Shown here piece by piece: positions 36,173 to 44,736 of a stretch of DNA of 64,000 nt (its first letter is position 1; each line of letters opens with the position of its first letter). The position numbers and the translations under genes are program-made. Origin of the DNA: CAZAQK01 sp964535825. GTDB lineage: Bacteria; Pseudomonadota; Alphaproteobacteria; Rickettsiales; SXRF01. The DNA is taken from assembly GCA_964535825.1 (NCBI GenBank), contig CAZHUC010000004.1:119826-183825 (forward strand). Direction: 5' to 3'. The notes below the pieces were generated by a model. The model saw only the letters and a program-made list of their open reading frames with translations, made no database searches and was not told the DNA's origin.

Positions 36173-36565
36173 TCAATTTGGGCGTTTTAGCTGATCCGGG
36201 CTATCCAGTGAGAATGCCGGGATCACAACATTAAAACTCTCTCCGTCCATCGTGGTCATTTCATAATGACCTTTCATGATGCCAGAAGGGGTATGCAGCG
36301 CTGCGCCGCTGGTATACTGGTAAACATCACCGGGCTGGAGTACGGGCTGTTCACCCACCACACCTTCTCCATGTACTTCCTGTACTGAACCGGCAGCATC
36401 GGTGATGTGCCAGTAGCGGTTGATAAGCTGTACGGTCTCTTGCCCCATATTCTCCAACTGGATGGTGTATGCCCATACATACTGATGATCCAGTGGTTCT
36501 GACTGATCCCTTAGGAATGCAGGTGTGACCATGACCTTGATAAGACGTGTGGTCTGCACATACAT
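36173..36565 (-). CDS. apaG: ApaG-domain protein
   Basis: 130-aa beta-sandwich protein related to E. coli ApaG (CorD), associated with Co2+/Mg2+ resistance; the domain also occurs in eukaryotic F-box proteins. Family core: VWAYTIQLENMGQETVQLINRYWHITDAAG, GEGVVGEQPVLQPGDVYQYTSG, LHTPSGIMKGHYEM and IPAFSLD. 4 bp after folE on the same strand. Confidence 0.94.
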   Translation of the reverse strand: MYVQTTRLIKVMVTPAFLRDQSEPLDHQYVWAYTIQLENMGQETVQLINRYWHITDAAGSVQEVHGEGVVGEQPVLQPGDVYQYTSGAALHTPSGIMKGHYEMTTMDGESFNVVIPAFSLDSPDQLKRPN

Positions 36566-36569
36566 GGTC

Positions 36570-37172
36570 TTAACGAACCTGATTATTGCTGCTGGATTTT
36601 AGCAGGCTGAAGAATTCCTGCCTTGTGCGTGCATCACTGCGGAAGAGGCCGATCAGGTGGCTGGTCTGCATCACACTACCGGTTTTTTGTACGCCACGCA
36701 TGGTCATGCACATATGCTGGGCTTCCACCACCACCGCAACACCGCGAGGTTTAAGCAGATCGTTCAATGTATTAGCGATCTGGGCAGTGAATTTTTCCTG
36801 TATCTGTAACCGCTTGGCATAAATATCGACCAGGCGTGCAAGTTTGCTTAGGCCCAGCACCTTATCATTGGGGATATAGGCAATGTGCACACGGCCAGTG
36901 AACGGCACCATATGATGTTCGCAGTGGGAGCTGAAGTCGATGTCCCTCAGTACGATCATCTCGTCGTAGCCTTCTACTTCCTTGAAGGTGCGTTGCAGCA
37001 CATCTGCCGGATTCTGTTCGTATCCGCTAAAAAATTCGTCGAATGATTTGGTAACGCGTTTGGGGGTATCGACAAGTCCTTCACGCGTAGGGTCATCACC
37101 GGCCCAGCGTATCAATACGCGTACGGCTTCTTCGGCTTCTTCACGGGTAGGCTTGGAAATTTTTTTTGTCAT
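36570..37172 (-). CDS. folE: GTP cyclohydrolase I
   Basis: First enzyme of folate synthesis, converting GTP to dihydroneopterin triphosphate. 200 aa. Zinc ligands C84, H87 and C155 are intact in SSHCEHHMVPFTGRVHIAYIP and EAQHMCMTMRGVQK. It is separated by about 27 kb from the pab/fol group at 2.9-9.7 kb. It is divergent from the hydrolase-like gene at 37252, with 79 bp between. Confidence 0.96.
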   Translation of the reverse strand: MTKKISKPTREEAEEAVRVLIRWAGDDPTREGLVDTPKRVTKSFDEFFSGYEQNPADVLQRTFKEVEGYDEMIVLRDIDFSSHCEHHMVPFTGRVHIAYIPNDKVLGLSKLARLVDIYAKRLQIQEKFTAQIANTLNDLLKPRGVAVVVEAQHMCMTMRGVQKTGSVMQTSHLIGLFRSDARTRQEFFSLLKSSSNNQVR

Positions 37173-37251
37173 AAAACGCTGGTAATTTGTATTGGCTGCA
37201 CACTATATAAGTAAGGAGAGCCCCGTTGCAACCCTATAAGTGTGGAAAGTA

Positions 37252-38304
37252 ATGCTTAAGCAATCTGTTCCTTTCGTTGATTTGCGCGGCAAAACGCCGG
37301 TCGACCTGTTGCGCAGCTATCCCGACAAAGCAAGGCAGCTCATTTACGCCGCCCGCCAGACCTACGGGGCATTATCCTATATACCAAGCCTTTTGGCGCT
37401 GCCTGCGGCGGACATTTTCTCCCGCCGGTTGCTTAAACGCAACCAGAACCCGTACCTGCATGAGATCGAGACCATGGCAGGGGTGGTGGGTAGCGCAGGC
37501 ATGTATTCCCTGAATATCTGCTTTGAGTGGGGCTGTACGACCGGTGTATACCGCAACAGTGACAGCGTCTCCATGTTGCGCACACTGGACTGGCCATTCC
37601 CCAAGCTGGGCGAGCATGTGATGGTCGTGTGCCAGCAGGGTAACGCGGGAGTATTCTATAATATCACATGGCCCGGGCTATCCGGCATGTTCACGGGGCT
37701 AGCACCCGGACGTTTCTCAGCGGCTATCAATCAAGCGCCAATGCGTAAGCATGGCCTGACATTTGCCGGTGACTGGGTAAAGAATCGCATGGTTGCCGGG
37801 CAGGGGGCTGGCATTCCGCCGGCGCATCTTCTGCGTATCGTATTCGAGACCGCTTCAACTTATGAAGAAGCAAAATCAATGCTTATAAAAACGCCGATCG
37901 CTGTCCCTGCCATCTTTACACTGGCTGGCCTCAACCTTGGTGAAGGATGCGTCATCGAAAGGCTGGAAACAGCGGCAGAGGTGCGCGAGATCATGGCAGG
38001 GGTGAATGTATGCACTTCCAATCATTTCAACACTGCCTTCGCTGAGTTCGGTAAAGGCTGGTGGCCTCGTGAGATAGATAGTGCGGGCCGTTACAGGCAA
38101 TCCTCTGCGTTCGCGGGGCATGATCTTGAACAGCCGGGATTTGACTGGTTGCAAGCGCCGATCATCAACGCCAATACTCGACTTGCAGTGGTGATGGATG
38201 CGGCTACGGGACGCCTGATGGTGCAGGGCTATGAAGGGTCTGTCGCGGTGACCAATGTGTTCAATTTACCAGCAGCTAATCATGAATACCAACAAGCCAT
38301 CTAA
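37252..38304 (+). CDS. Predicted Ntn-hydrolase of the acid ceramidase / NAAA type
   Basis: 350 aa from the ATG at 37252 (GGAA 5 nt upstream); an in-frame GTG at 37240 would add four residues. The family is suggested by a possible processing site at EWGC95-TTGVYRNSD, followed by R110-TL-D113. The C, R and D spacing (15 and 18 residues) is close to that of acid ceramidase/NAAA hydrolases, which cut themselves so that this Cys becomes N-terminal and nucleophilic. N257 in VCTSNHF could be the conserved Asn. The roughly 94-residue N-terminal part would be the propeptide or alpha chain. No signal peptide is obvious. Its 3' end overlaps dgkA by 23 nt. Substrate would be an N-acyl lipid or amide; this is inference. 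Confidence 0.55.
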   Translation: MLKQSVPFVDLRGKTPVDLLRSYPDKARQLIYAARQTYGALSYIPSLLALPAADIFSRRLLKRNQNPYLHEIETMAGVVGSAGMYSLNICFEWGCTTGVYRNSDSVSMLRTLDWPFPKLGEHVMVVCQQGNAGVFYNITWPGLSGMFTGLAPGRFSAAINQAPMRKHGLTFAGDWVKNRMVAGQGAGIPPAHLLRIVFETASTYEEAKSMLIKTPIAVPAIFTLAGLNLGEGCVIERLETAAEVREIMAGVNVCTSNHFNTAFAEFGKGWWPREIDSAGRYRQSSAFAGHDLEQPGFDWLQAPIINANTRLAVVMDAATGRLMVQGYEGSVAVTNVFNLPAANHEYQQAI

Positions 38305-38641
38305 CGAATTCCAGCGTCTGATAAAGGCATTCGGCTATTCCGTGCAGGGACTGAAAGCTGGCATGTTGCAACCTGCGTTCCGCGTGGAGATGCTTGGTTT
38401 ACTGGTGCTTTTACCCTGTGCGTTCATTTTTGCGCAAAGCGGTGTTGAGAGAGCGTTACTTATTGGCAGCCTGCTACTCATACCTGTCGTGGAATTGCTG
38501 AATTCTGCGATTGAAGCGGCAATCGACCGTATCTCGCTGGAGCGTCATGAGTTGTCTGGCCGCGCTAAAGATATGGGCAGTGCTGCTGTGTTGCTGGCGC
38601 TGGTAAATGCTGCACTCATCTGGTTTGCAGTGTTGTGGTAG
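38282..38641 (+). CDS. dgkA: Diacylglycerol kinase
   Basis: Phosphorylates diacylglycerol to phosphatidate in the inner membrane, recycling lipid by-products. The ATG at 38282 gives 119 aa with three membrane segments and the signature ELLNSAIEAAIDRISLERHELSGRAKDMGSAAV, including the catalytic Glu region. Earlier in-frame ATG at 38255 is inside the upstream gene. It overlaps that gene by 23 nt, and 3 bp separate it from the transporter gene. Confidence 0.94.
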   Translation: MNTNKPSNEFQRLIKAFGYSVQGLKAGMLQPAFRVEMLGLLVLLPCAFIFAQSGVERALLIGSLLLIPVVELLNSAIEAAIDRISLERHELSGRAKDMGSAAVLLALVNAALIWFAVLW

Positions 38642-38644
38642 CAC

Positions 38645-39958
38645 ATGGAATTTGATGCACTTGATATTGATATAAAGCACCTGAAATATGGCCTTTTCGC
38701 CAAAAGACGTTTCCTGCCGATCTTCCTTGCGACATTCCTTGGTGCATTCAACGATAATTTGTTGCGCTCTGGCCTTGTGGTGCTTATCGCCTATTCTGCC
38801 AGCAAAGGCCTTGCCTTGCCTGTGCGCCCGGAAATTCTGGTAACGATATGCTCCGCATTGCTTGTGTTTCCCATCTTTCTATTTTCATCGATCGCCGGGC
38901 CACTGGCGGATAAGTTCGAGAAATCACGGCTGGTGCTCATCACCAAGATCGCCGAGATGCTTATCATGTTCTGCGTGTTTTACGGTTTTGCCACGCAGAA
39001 CATCTACCTGCTGATGGTGATGCTGTTCTTCAGCGGCATGCACACCACCTTCTACAGCCCCATAAAATTCAGTATCCTGCCTGACCATCTGGCGAACCGC
39101 GAGCTGTTGGCAGCGAATGGGTTTATGGCTGCCGGTAGTTATCTGGCTATTCTTGGCGGGTTAATCGCGGGTGGATTGCTGGTGGAGATGGAAGGCAATA
39201 TCATCGGTGGTGTGGCGATACTGATCGCAGGGGTGGGGCTTCTGGCCAGCCTGTTCATTCCAAAGTCGAGCATAGCAAACCCTAATGTAGAGCTGCATTT
39301 CAATATTTGGCAGGGCTCTCGCGCTATCATCCGTAATGCGACCTACGATATGAACAATTTCCGTGCGATCTTAGGGTTGTCGTGGTTCTTGCTGGTCGGT
39401 TCTGTGTATATGTCGCAATTTGCCAATTATGCGCAAGGCGTGGTGCGCGCAAATAACGAAGTATATATTTTGTTCCTTATGGTGTTCTCGGTCGGCATCG
39501 CGTTTGGCTCAATGGTGTGTGACACCTTGCTCAAAGGTGAGATCACCACAAAGCTCACGCCCTTCATGGCATTGGGCACTGCTATTTTTACATTCCTGAT
39601 GGTGTTGGCCACGCCGCAGCCAACACATAACGAACTGATGGGTTTGTGGGAATTTATCGATGCGCCATCGCACTGGCCGATGCTCGCCTGCATGCTTATG
39701 GTAGCTGTGTGCGGAGGCATATATATCGTTCCGTTATATGCGTTCCTGCAGTCGCAGGCGCATGAAAAATTCCGTTCGCGCATTATGGCGGCAAGTAATA
39801 TGTGTGATTCTGTATTTATGACGATTGCAGCTGTTGCATCTGCCATACTTTTGATGTTAGGGTTTGGCATTCTCGATTTGTTCTTGGTATTGGCAACGCT
39901 TAACCTTGTGGTGGTCTGGTATGCATGGAAATTCACGCGGCAATCTTCGTCAGTTTAA
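38645..39958 (+). CDS. MFS transporter related to lysophospholipid transporter LplT
   Basis: 437-aa major-facilitator protein with about 12 membrane segments. FLATFLGAFNDNLLRSGLVVLI and FFSGMHTTFYSPIKFSILPDHLANRELLAANGFM are strongly reminiscent of LplT and of the MFS part of the fused Aas-type proteins. LplT flips lysophospholipids inward for re-acylation. The gene order transporter then acyl-ACP-synthetase matches lplT-aas of E. coli. Its 3' end overlaps the next gene. Confidence 0.82.
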   Translation: MEFDALDIDIKHLKYGLFAKRRFLPIFLATFLGAFNDNLLRSGLVVLIAYSASKGLALPVRPEILVTICSALLVFPIFLFSSIAGPLADKFEKSRLVLITKIAEMLIMFCVFYGFATQNIYLLMVMLFFSGMHTTFYSPIKFSILPDHLANRELLAANGFMAAGSYLAILGGLIAGGLLVEMEGNIIGGVAILIAGVGLLASLFIPKSSIANPNVELHFNIWQGSRAIIRNATYDMNNFRAILGLSWFLLVGSVYMSQFANYAQGVVRANNEVYILFLMVFSVGIAFGSMVCDTLLKGEITTKLTPFMALGTAIFTFLMVLATPQPTHNELMGLWEFIDAPSHWPMLACMLMVAVCGGIYIVPLYAFLQSQAHEKFRSRIMAASNMCDSVFMTIAAVASAILLMLGFGILDLFLVLATLNLVVVWYAWKFTRQSSSV

Positions 39959-41495
39959 TGCAGCCGACTATTCTAAACCCTTACTTTCTGCCCTGATAAA
40001 GGCGCAGAGCAGTTTTGGCAGGAAGACCTGCATCGCCACTGATAGTATGGGGGGAGCACTTACTTACAAGGATTTGTTCGTTCGTTCTTCCGTGCTCAGA
40101 CGTAAATTGTCGGGTCTGATCGGCAATGCTCAGTATGTGGGTGTGTTGTTGCCTAACTCGCTCGCTGTGGTGGTTGCTTTTCTATCATTGCACATGTTGA
40201 AGCGCGTGCCATGCATGTTGAACTTTTCTTCTGGTGAAGCCAGTATTTCACATGCCTGCAAAATTGCGGGGATGCAGACCATCATCACATCGCGCCTATT
40301 CATCGAAAAAGCAAAACTCGACCAGCTTATCAAGGCGCTACAGAAGCATTACACCATCGTTTATCTCGAAGATATTCGTAAGCAGATCACATGGAAAGAT
40401 AAAGTCTCCGGCTTGCTGGATGGGTTCTTTCCTTCTGTTGGGTTGCGCTCTGTACTTGGTTCTGTAAGCCCGGATGAGGCCGCGGTGGTGTTGTATACTT
40501 CGGGTTCCGAGGGTGTGCCTAAAGGCGTTGCGCTTTCTCATGCCAATTTACTTAGCAACATCGCGCAGGCGCGCGCACGGCTCGACCTATCGCCACCACA
40601 CATCATCTTTAATGCATTGCCTGTGTTTCATTCCTTCGGCCTCACGGTGGGAACGATCATGCCGCTGGTCTGCGGCCTGAGAACGCATTTATATCCAAGT
40701 CCGGTGCAATACAAGCAGATCCCGGAAGAAGTATTCACATCAGAAGCGACGATCATGCTGGGTACAGATACATTCTTCCAGGGCTATGCACGCTATGCGG
40801 AGAAGCATCACTTCAGTCGTATACGACTCGCAGTTGCAGGTGCTGAGAAACTCAAGGAATCAACACGCAAGGCGTGGATAGAGCAATTTGGTGTTGATAT
40901 TCTTCAGGGATATGGCGTGACGGAAGCAAGCCCTGTTATATCAGTGAACACACATGATGAACACAAGCCCGGCACGGTGGGCAAGCTCTTCCCAGCAATG
41001 GAATATAAACTTGAGCCGGTAGATGGGTTGGAGAAAGGCGCGCGTTTGTTGGTCAAAGGCCCGAATGTCATGCTGGGTTATCTTAAGGCGGATCAGGCAG
41101 GTGTCATTCAGCCGCAAGGTGCGTGGTATGATACAGGAGATATCGTGGATGTAAGTGCCGATGGTTATATCTCTATTCTTGGACGTGCGAAACGCTTTGC
41201 AAAAATTGCCGGTGAAATGGTCTCGCTGACCGTAGTGGAAGAGCTGGCTTATGACATTGACCCTGAGAAAGGGCATGCCGCCATCGCTATACCTGATGAC
41301 AAGCGTGGTGAACAGATACTGATCTACACAGAATCGCCGGGCATTACTAAGGAAAGTCTTATCGCGACCGCCAAGAAGCGTGGTGTTCCTGAGATTTGCT
41401 TGCCTCGCCAGATACTGCGCATCGACCTGATACCAAGGCTTGGCAGTGGCAAGGTGGATTACATCTCACTGAAGAACAGTATGGCCAGGGCTTAG
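39921..41495 (+). CDS. AMP-binding acyl-ACP synthetase-like protein (Aas C-terminal half)
   Basis: Adenylate-forming enzyme of about 524 aa; the start at ATG 39921 is a best guess inside the end of the transporter gene. Motifs: P-loop-like VVLYTSGSEGVPKGV, YGVTEASPVIS, the WYDTGDIVDV motif and the C-terminal lysine block GSGKVDYISLK. It most resembles the acyl-ACP synthetase half of Aas (2-acyl-GPE acyltransferase). The PlsC-type acyltransferase domain (HX4D) that precedes this half in Aas is not encoded here. Stop overlaps the convergent ankyrin gene's stop. Confidence 0.8.
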   Translation: MHGNSRGNLRQFNAADYSKPLLSALIKAQSSFGRKTCIATDSMGGALTYKDLFVRSSVLRRKLSGLIGNAQYVGVLLPNSLAVVVAFLSLHMLKRVPCMLNFSSGEASISHACKIAGMQTIITSRLFIEKAKLDQLIKALQKHYTIVYLEDIRKQITWKDKVSGLLDGFFPSVGLRSVLGSVSPDEAAVVLYTSGSEGVPKGVALSHANLLSNIAQARARLDLSPPHIIFNALPVFHSFGLTVGTIMPLVCGLRTHLYPSPVQYKQIPEEVFTSEATIMLGTDTFFQGYARYAEKHHFSRIRLAVAGAEKLKESTRKAWIEQFGVDILQGYGVTEASPVISVNTHDEHKPGTVGKLFPAMEYKLEPVDGLEKGARLLVKGPNVMLGYLKADQAGVIQPQGAWYDTGDIVDVSADGYISILGRAKRFAKIAGEMVSLTVVEELAYDIDPEKGHAAIAIPDDKRGEQILIYTESPGITKESLIATAKKRGVPEICLPRQILRIDLIPRLGSGKVDYISLKNSMARA

Positions 41496-42649
41496 TTGCC
41501 TGGCATTCCGAACAGGCCTGAGCGTTTCTTGCGCTTACCATTATTATTGCTAGGCGGCGCAGTATCAAGATGCGGAATCCTGTCTACGTTCCAGTATTTT
41601 GCGACCTCATTGCAGCGCTTATTCATATCCGCGATCTTGCCTACACCATTCTGGAAGCGGTAGGTCTTGGAAGGCATGCGCTGCAGCGGGTTGAAGGTAC
41701 GCTTTTTGGAACGTTCTACGATCTTGTCGATATAGGCTTTATCCAGCTCATAATCAGCCGTTAATGCAGCGGAGAGTTCGTTTATCTTTGTGTAATGCGT
41801 ATCGATGGTATCGCTGAGTTCATCATGCGGGATCTCTGTGGTCTGGTTCATGCTCAGGCAGAAAGACCAGTACTGGAAGGCGCAGGTATTGAAAGCCAGC
41901 TGTTTAAATGATTCCGTGAACGCTGGCAGGTTGCGTTTTTCCAGTATCAGTGCCTGCTTTTTTTCTTCGATCGCCTGCAAGTTCATTAAAGCCTTACGAT
42001 ACTCTGCTTCACGGGCAGCGTTCTGTTCCCGTGCTTCCTGCAGCATGTATTCCTCTTCATCCTCCTCGGCTTCTTCGATGGCACGTTTTTCAGCTTCATA
42101 AGCCTCTACAATTTTGCGCTCATCTTCATAGCGCTTTTGTAACTGATCATTATACTCAACATATTGTTGCTTGATCTTCTCCGCCTGCGCCTTAACGAAA
42201 TCATCCATGGCGGTTAGCAGCTCGGTATGACCTTCACGGTGTGCGATATTACGGGCGATGTCGCCGTTATTATCCACCTGGTAGTAGTTGGTATTGTTTT
42301 CAAGCAGCAGCATAACCGCATCGGTATTTCCTACCCGAGCCGCATGGAACAGCGCGGTCTGACCTTGGGTGTCGCGGCCATCGATATCTGCACCAGCCTC
42401 CAATAATGTTTTCATGACGCTGATGCCTTCAGGGTCTTTGCGTGTGGCGGCAAGGGCCAGCAGCGGGATGCCTTCATCATTGGTAAGGTTAGGGGAGATA
42501 CCGCTATCCAGCACCAGCTTCACATCCTCAGCGCGGCCCAGATGGATGCGGTAGATTATCTCGCTTTGCGGCGTGCCATCATTTACTGCCGCCAATAGTG
42601 GGGTGACAGGAATAAGAAGCATCAATGCGGCAAAGATTATTTTATTCAT
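41492..42649 (-). CDS. Exported ankyrin-repeat protein with coiled coil
   Basis: The ATG at 42649 is chosen because a clean signal peptide follows (MNKIIFAALMLLIPVTPLLA, cleavage after residue 20), while the longer frame upstream lacks support; AGGAG is about 14 nt upstream. The 385-aa protein has three to four ankyrin repeats (about 25-150, for example GRDTQGQTALFHAARVGNTDAVMLLLE). A long charged coiled coil (about 155-265) follows, then a C-terminal domain with two or three Cys and a basic tail (NGKRKKRSGLFG). Periplasmic or secreted, function unknown. Divergent from htpG. Confidence 0.8.
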   Translation of the reverse strand: MNKIIFAALMLLIPVTPLLAAVNDGTPQSEIIYRIHLGRAEDVKLVLDSGISPNLTNDEGIPLLALAATRKDPEGISVMKTLLEAGADIDGRDTQGQTALFHAARVGNTDAVMLLLENNTNYYQVDNNGDIARNIAHREGHTELLTAMDDFVKAQAEKIKQQYVEYNDQLQKRYEDERKIVEAYEAEKRAIEEAEEDEEEYMLQEAREQNAAREAEYRKALMNLQAIEEKKQALILEKRNLPAFTESFKQLAFNTCAFQYWSFCLSMNQTTEIPHDELSDTIDTHYTKINELSAALTADYELDKAYIDKIVERSKKRTFNPLQRMPSKTYRFQNGVGKIADMNKRCNEVAKYWNVDRIPHLDTAPPSNNNGKRKKRSGLFGMPGN

Positions 42650-42666
42650 AGAATTCAACCCATCTC

Positions 42667-42694
42667 CTTGACAGCGCGATGTTATGCACCATAT
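42667..42694 (+). promoter_or_regulatory. RpoH (sigma-32)-type heat-shock promoter of htpG
   Basis: CTTGACA at 42667-42673 and CACCATAT at 42687-42694, separated by 13 bp, match the heat-shock pattern CTTGAAA-N13-CCCCATnT with few differences. The expected transcript start is near 42702, about 30 nt before htpG. Presence before a classic heat-shock gene supports the call. Confidence 0.6.
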
Positions 42695-42733
42695 GCATAG
42701 ACACACGCAGATTGTAACACAAACAGGTACATT

Positions 42734-44608
42734 ATGGCGAAAAAAAGCGAAGAAAAACTTAAGTTTGGGGCTGAAGTAAGCAAAATCCTTCAGCTGGTCA
42801 TCCATTCCCTTTACACAAATAAAGATATATTTATCAGGGAGTTAATATCAAATGCTTCGGATGCCTGTGACAAGCTGCGTTATGAGGCAGTAACCAAACC
42901 TGAGCTGGCCGGCCAGAATGCTGAATATGCTATCGAGCTGGTGGTGGATAAGGCTGCAAATGCACTGACCATTAAAGATAACGGTATCGGTATGAGCCGT
43001 GATGAGCTGGTGGCAAATCTCGGTACGATCGCAAAATCCGGTACACAGGAATTCCTGGCCACACTTACAAAAGATTCAAAAAAGGATGCTCTGCTCATCG
43101 GCCAGTTCGGTGTGGGTTTTTATTCTGCGTTCATGGTAGCGGATAAAGTAAGTGTGATCTCTACGCGCGCTGGTGCTGAAGAAAGCTGGAAATGGGAATC
43201 TGAAGGGCAGGGTGAATTCACCGTGGCCAAGGCAGAGGCTGCGCCGCGTGGCACAGCCATTACACTGCATCTTAAAAAAGACGAAGAAGAATATCTTGAT
43301 ACATTCCGCCTGCGTCATATCGTGCAGACTTATTCCGACCATATTTCCTTCCCGATAAAACTTACCAATGCTGAAGGAGAGACAGAGACCATCAACACGG
43401 GTGCGGCGCTGTGGATGCGTTCTAAAAATGATATAAAGCCAGAGCAATACTCGGAATTTTACCGGCATGTGGCGCACGCACCGGATGAGCCGTGGCTCAC
43501 CCTGCATAATAAAGCTGAAGGCAAGGTAGAGTATGTCAGCCTGCTATTCATTCCATCTGCCAAACCATTCGACCTGTTCCATCCGGATCGCAAGCGTCGT
43601 GTGAAGCTGTATGTGAAGCGTGTCTTCATCACAGAAGAAAATGCAGACCTTGTACCGCAATATATGCGCTTTATCCGTGGTGTGGTGGATTCAGAAGATC
43701 TGCCGCTCAACATCAGCCGCGAAACGCTACAACATAACCCGATGATGACCAAGATACGCGAGTCCATCGTGAAGCGTGTGCTCTCTGAACTTAAGAAAAA
43801 AGGTGAGGAAGATGAAAAATCATATCTCGCATTCTGGAATAATTTTGGCGCAGTATTGAAAGAAGGCTTATGCGAGGGGCATTCACCGCGTGAGCAGATA
43901 CTGGAAGTGTGTCGCTTCAATAGTAACCTATCGGAAGAGCGCACCTCACTGGATGCGTACATGTCTCGTATGAAGGAAGGGCAGGAAAATATCTTCTACT
44001 TCACGGGTGATAATGTAGAGGTGATGCGCCAGAGCCCGCAGATCGAAGGCTTCACCAAGCGCGGTATCGAGGTGCTTCTGCTCTCTGACCATGTCGATGA
44101 TTTCTGGGTAAATGTGGTGCAGGATTATAAGGGCAAAAAGCTCAAATCTGTCACTCGTGCGGATATCGATCTTGATAGTATTTCCAAAGAATCAGCACCG
44201 GAAGAAAAACCAAAGGTAGATACCGATGCGGTGAGATCACTCTGCGAGAAAATAAAATCCATTCTGGGTGATAAGGTGAAAGATGTGCGTGCCACGCACA
44301 AGCTCACCCAAAGTGCTGTATGCCTGGCGGTGGAGGAAGGCGCGATGGATTTCCGCTTCGAGCGTTTCCTTGTAGAGCAAAAGCAACTGGAAGGCACATC
44401 TGCAAAAGTGCTGGAGATAAATCCGGATCATTCCATTATAAAAACACTGGTGGAAAAATCTGCTGACGAGAAATATGCCGCTGAACTGGAAGATGTTGCT
44501 TGGCTGTTGTTCGATCAGGCACGCATCGTAGAAGGTGAAGCGATCTCTGACCCTGCATCCTTCACACGCCGCCTGCAAAACTTCGTTCAGAAGAGCCTGG
44601 CGGCATAA
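42734..44608 (+). CDS. htpG: Chaperone HtpG (Hsp90)
   Basis: ATP-dependent cytosolic chaperone of the Hsp90 family, 624 aa, full length. N-domain ATP-binding motifs: FIRELISNASDACDKLRYEA, LTIKDNGIGMSRDELVANLGTIAKSGT, GQFGVGFYSAFMVAD. The middle domain has LPLNISRETLQ. The C-terminal dimerisation domain is present. Preceded by a heat-shock type promoter. Confidence 0.97.
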   Translation: MAKKSEEKLKFGAEVSKILQLVIHSLYTNKDIFIRELISNASDACDKLRYEAVTKPELAGQNAEYAIELVVDKAANALTIKDNGIGMSRDELVANLGTIAKSGTQEFLATLTKDSKKDALLIGQFGVGFYSAFMVADKVSVISTRAGAEESWKWESEGQGEFTVAKAEAAPRGTAITLHLKKDEEEYLDTFRLRHIVQTYSDHISFPIKLTNAEGETETINTGAALWMRSKNDIKPEQYSEFYRHVAHAPDEPWLTLHNKAEGKVEYVSLLFIPSAKPFDLFHPDRKRRVKLYVKRVFITEENADLVPQYMRFIRGVVDSEDLPLNISRETLQHNPMMTKIRESIVKRVLSELKKKGEEDEKSYLAFWNNFGAVLKEGLCEGHSPREQILEVCRFNSNLSEERTSLDAYMSRMKEGQENIFYFTGDNVEVMRQSPQIEGFTKRGIEVLLLSDHVDDFWVNVVQDYKGKKLKSVTRADIDLDSISKESAPEEKPKVDTDAVRSLCEKIKSILGDKVKDVRATHKLTQSAVCLAVEEGAMDFRFERFLVEQKQLEGTSAKVLEINPDHSIIKTLVEKSADEKYAAELEDVAWLLFDQARIVEGEAISDPASFTRRLQNFVQKSLAA

Positions 44609-44679
44609 CAGAAATTATTGTGAGGTTATGTAGAGTTGGTCTTGGTTGCTAACGGAAAATTAACGATTTTTTACATATA

Positions 44680-44708
44680 TTGCAGTTGCGACCTCATTAG
44701 GCTAGAAT
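44680..44708 (+). promoter_or_regulatory. Sigma-70-like promoter of the diguanylate cyclase gene
   Basis: TTGCAG (44680-44685) and TAGAAT (44703-44708) with a 17-bp spacer, 28 bp before the ATG at 44737 and downstream of htpG. Confidence 0.5.
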
Positions 44709-44736
44709 CGCGCGGTTTTTAAAGGCATTCAGGCAC

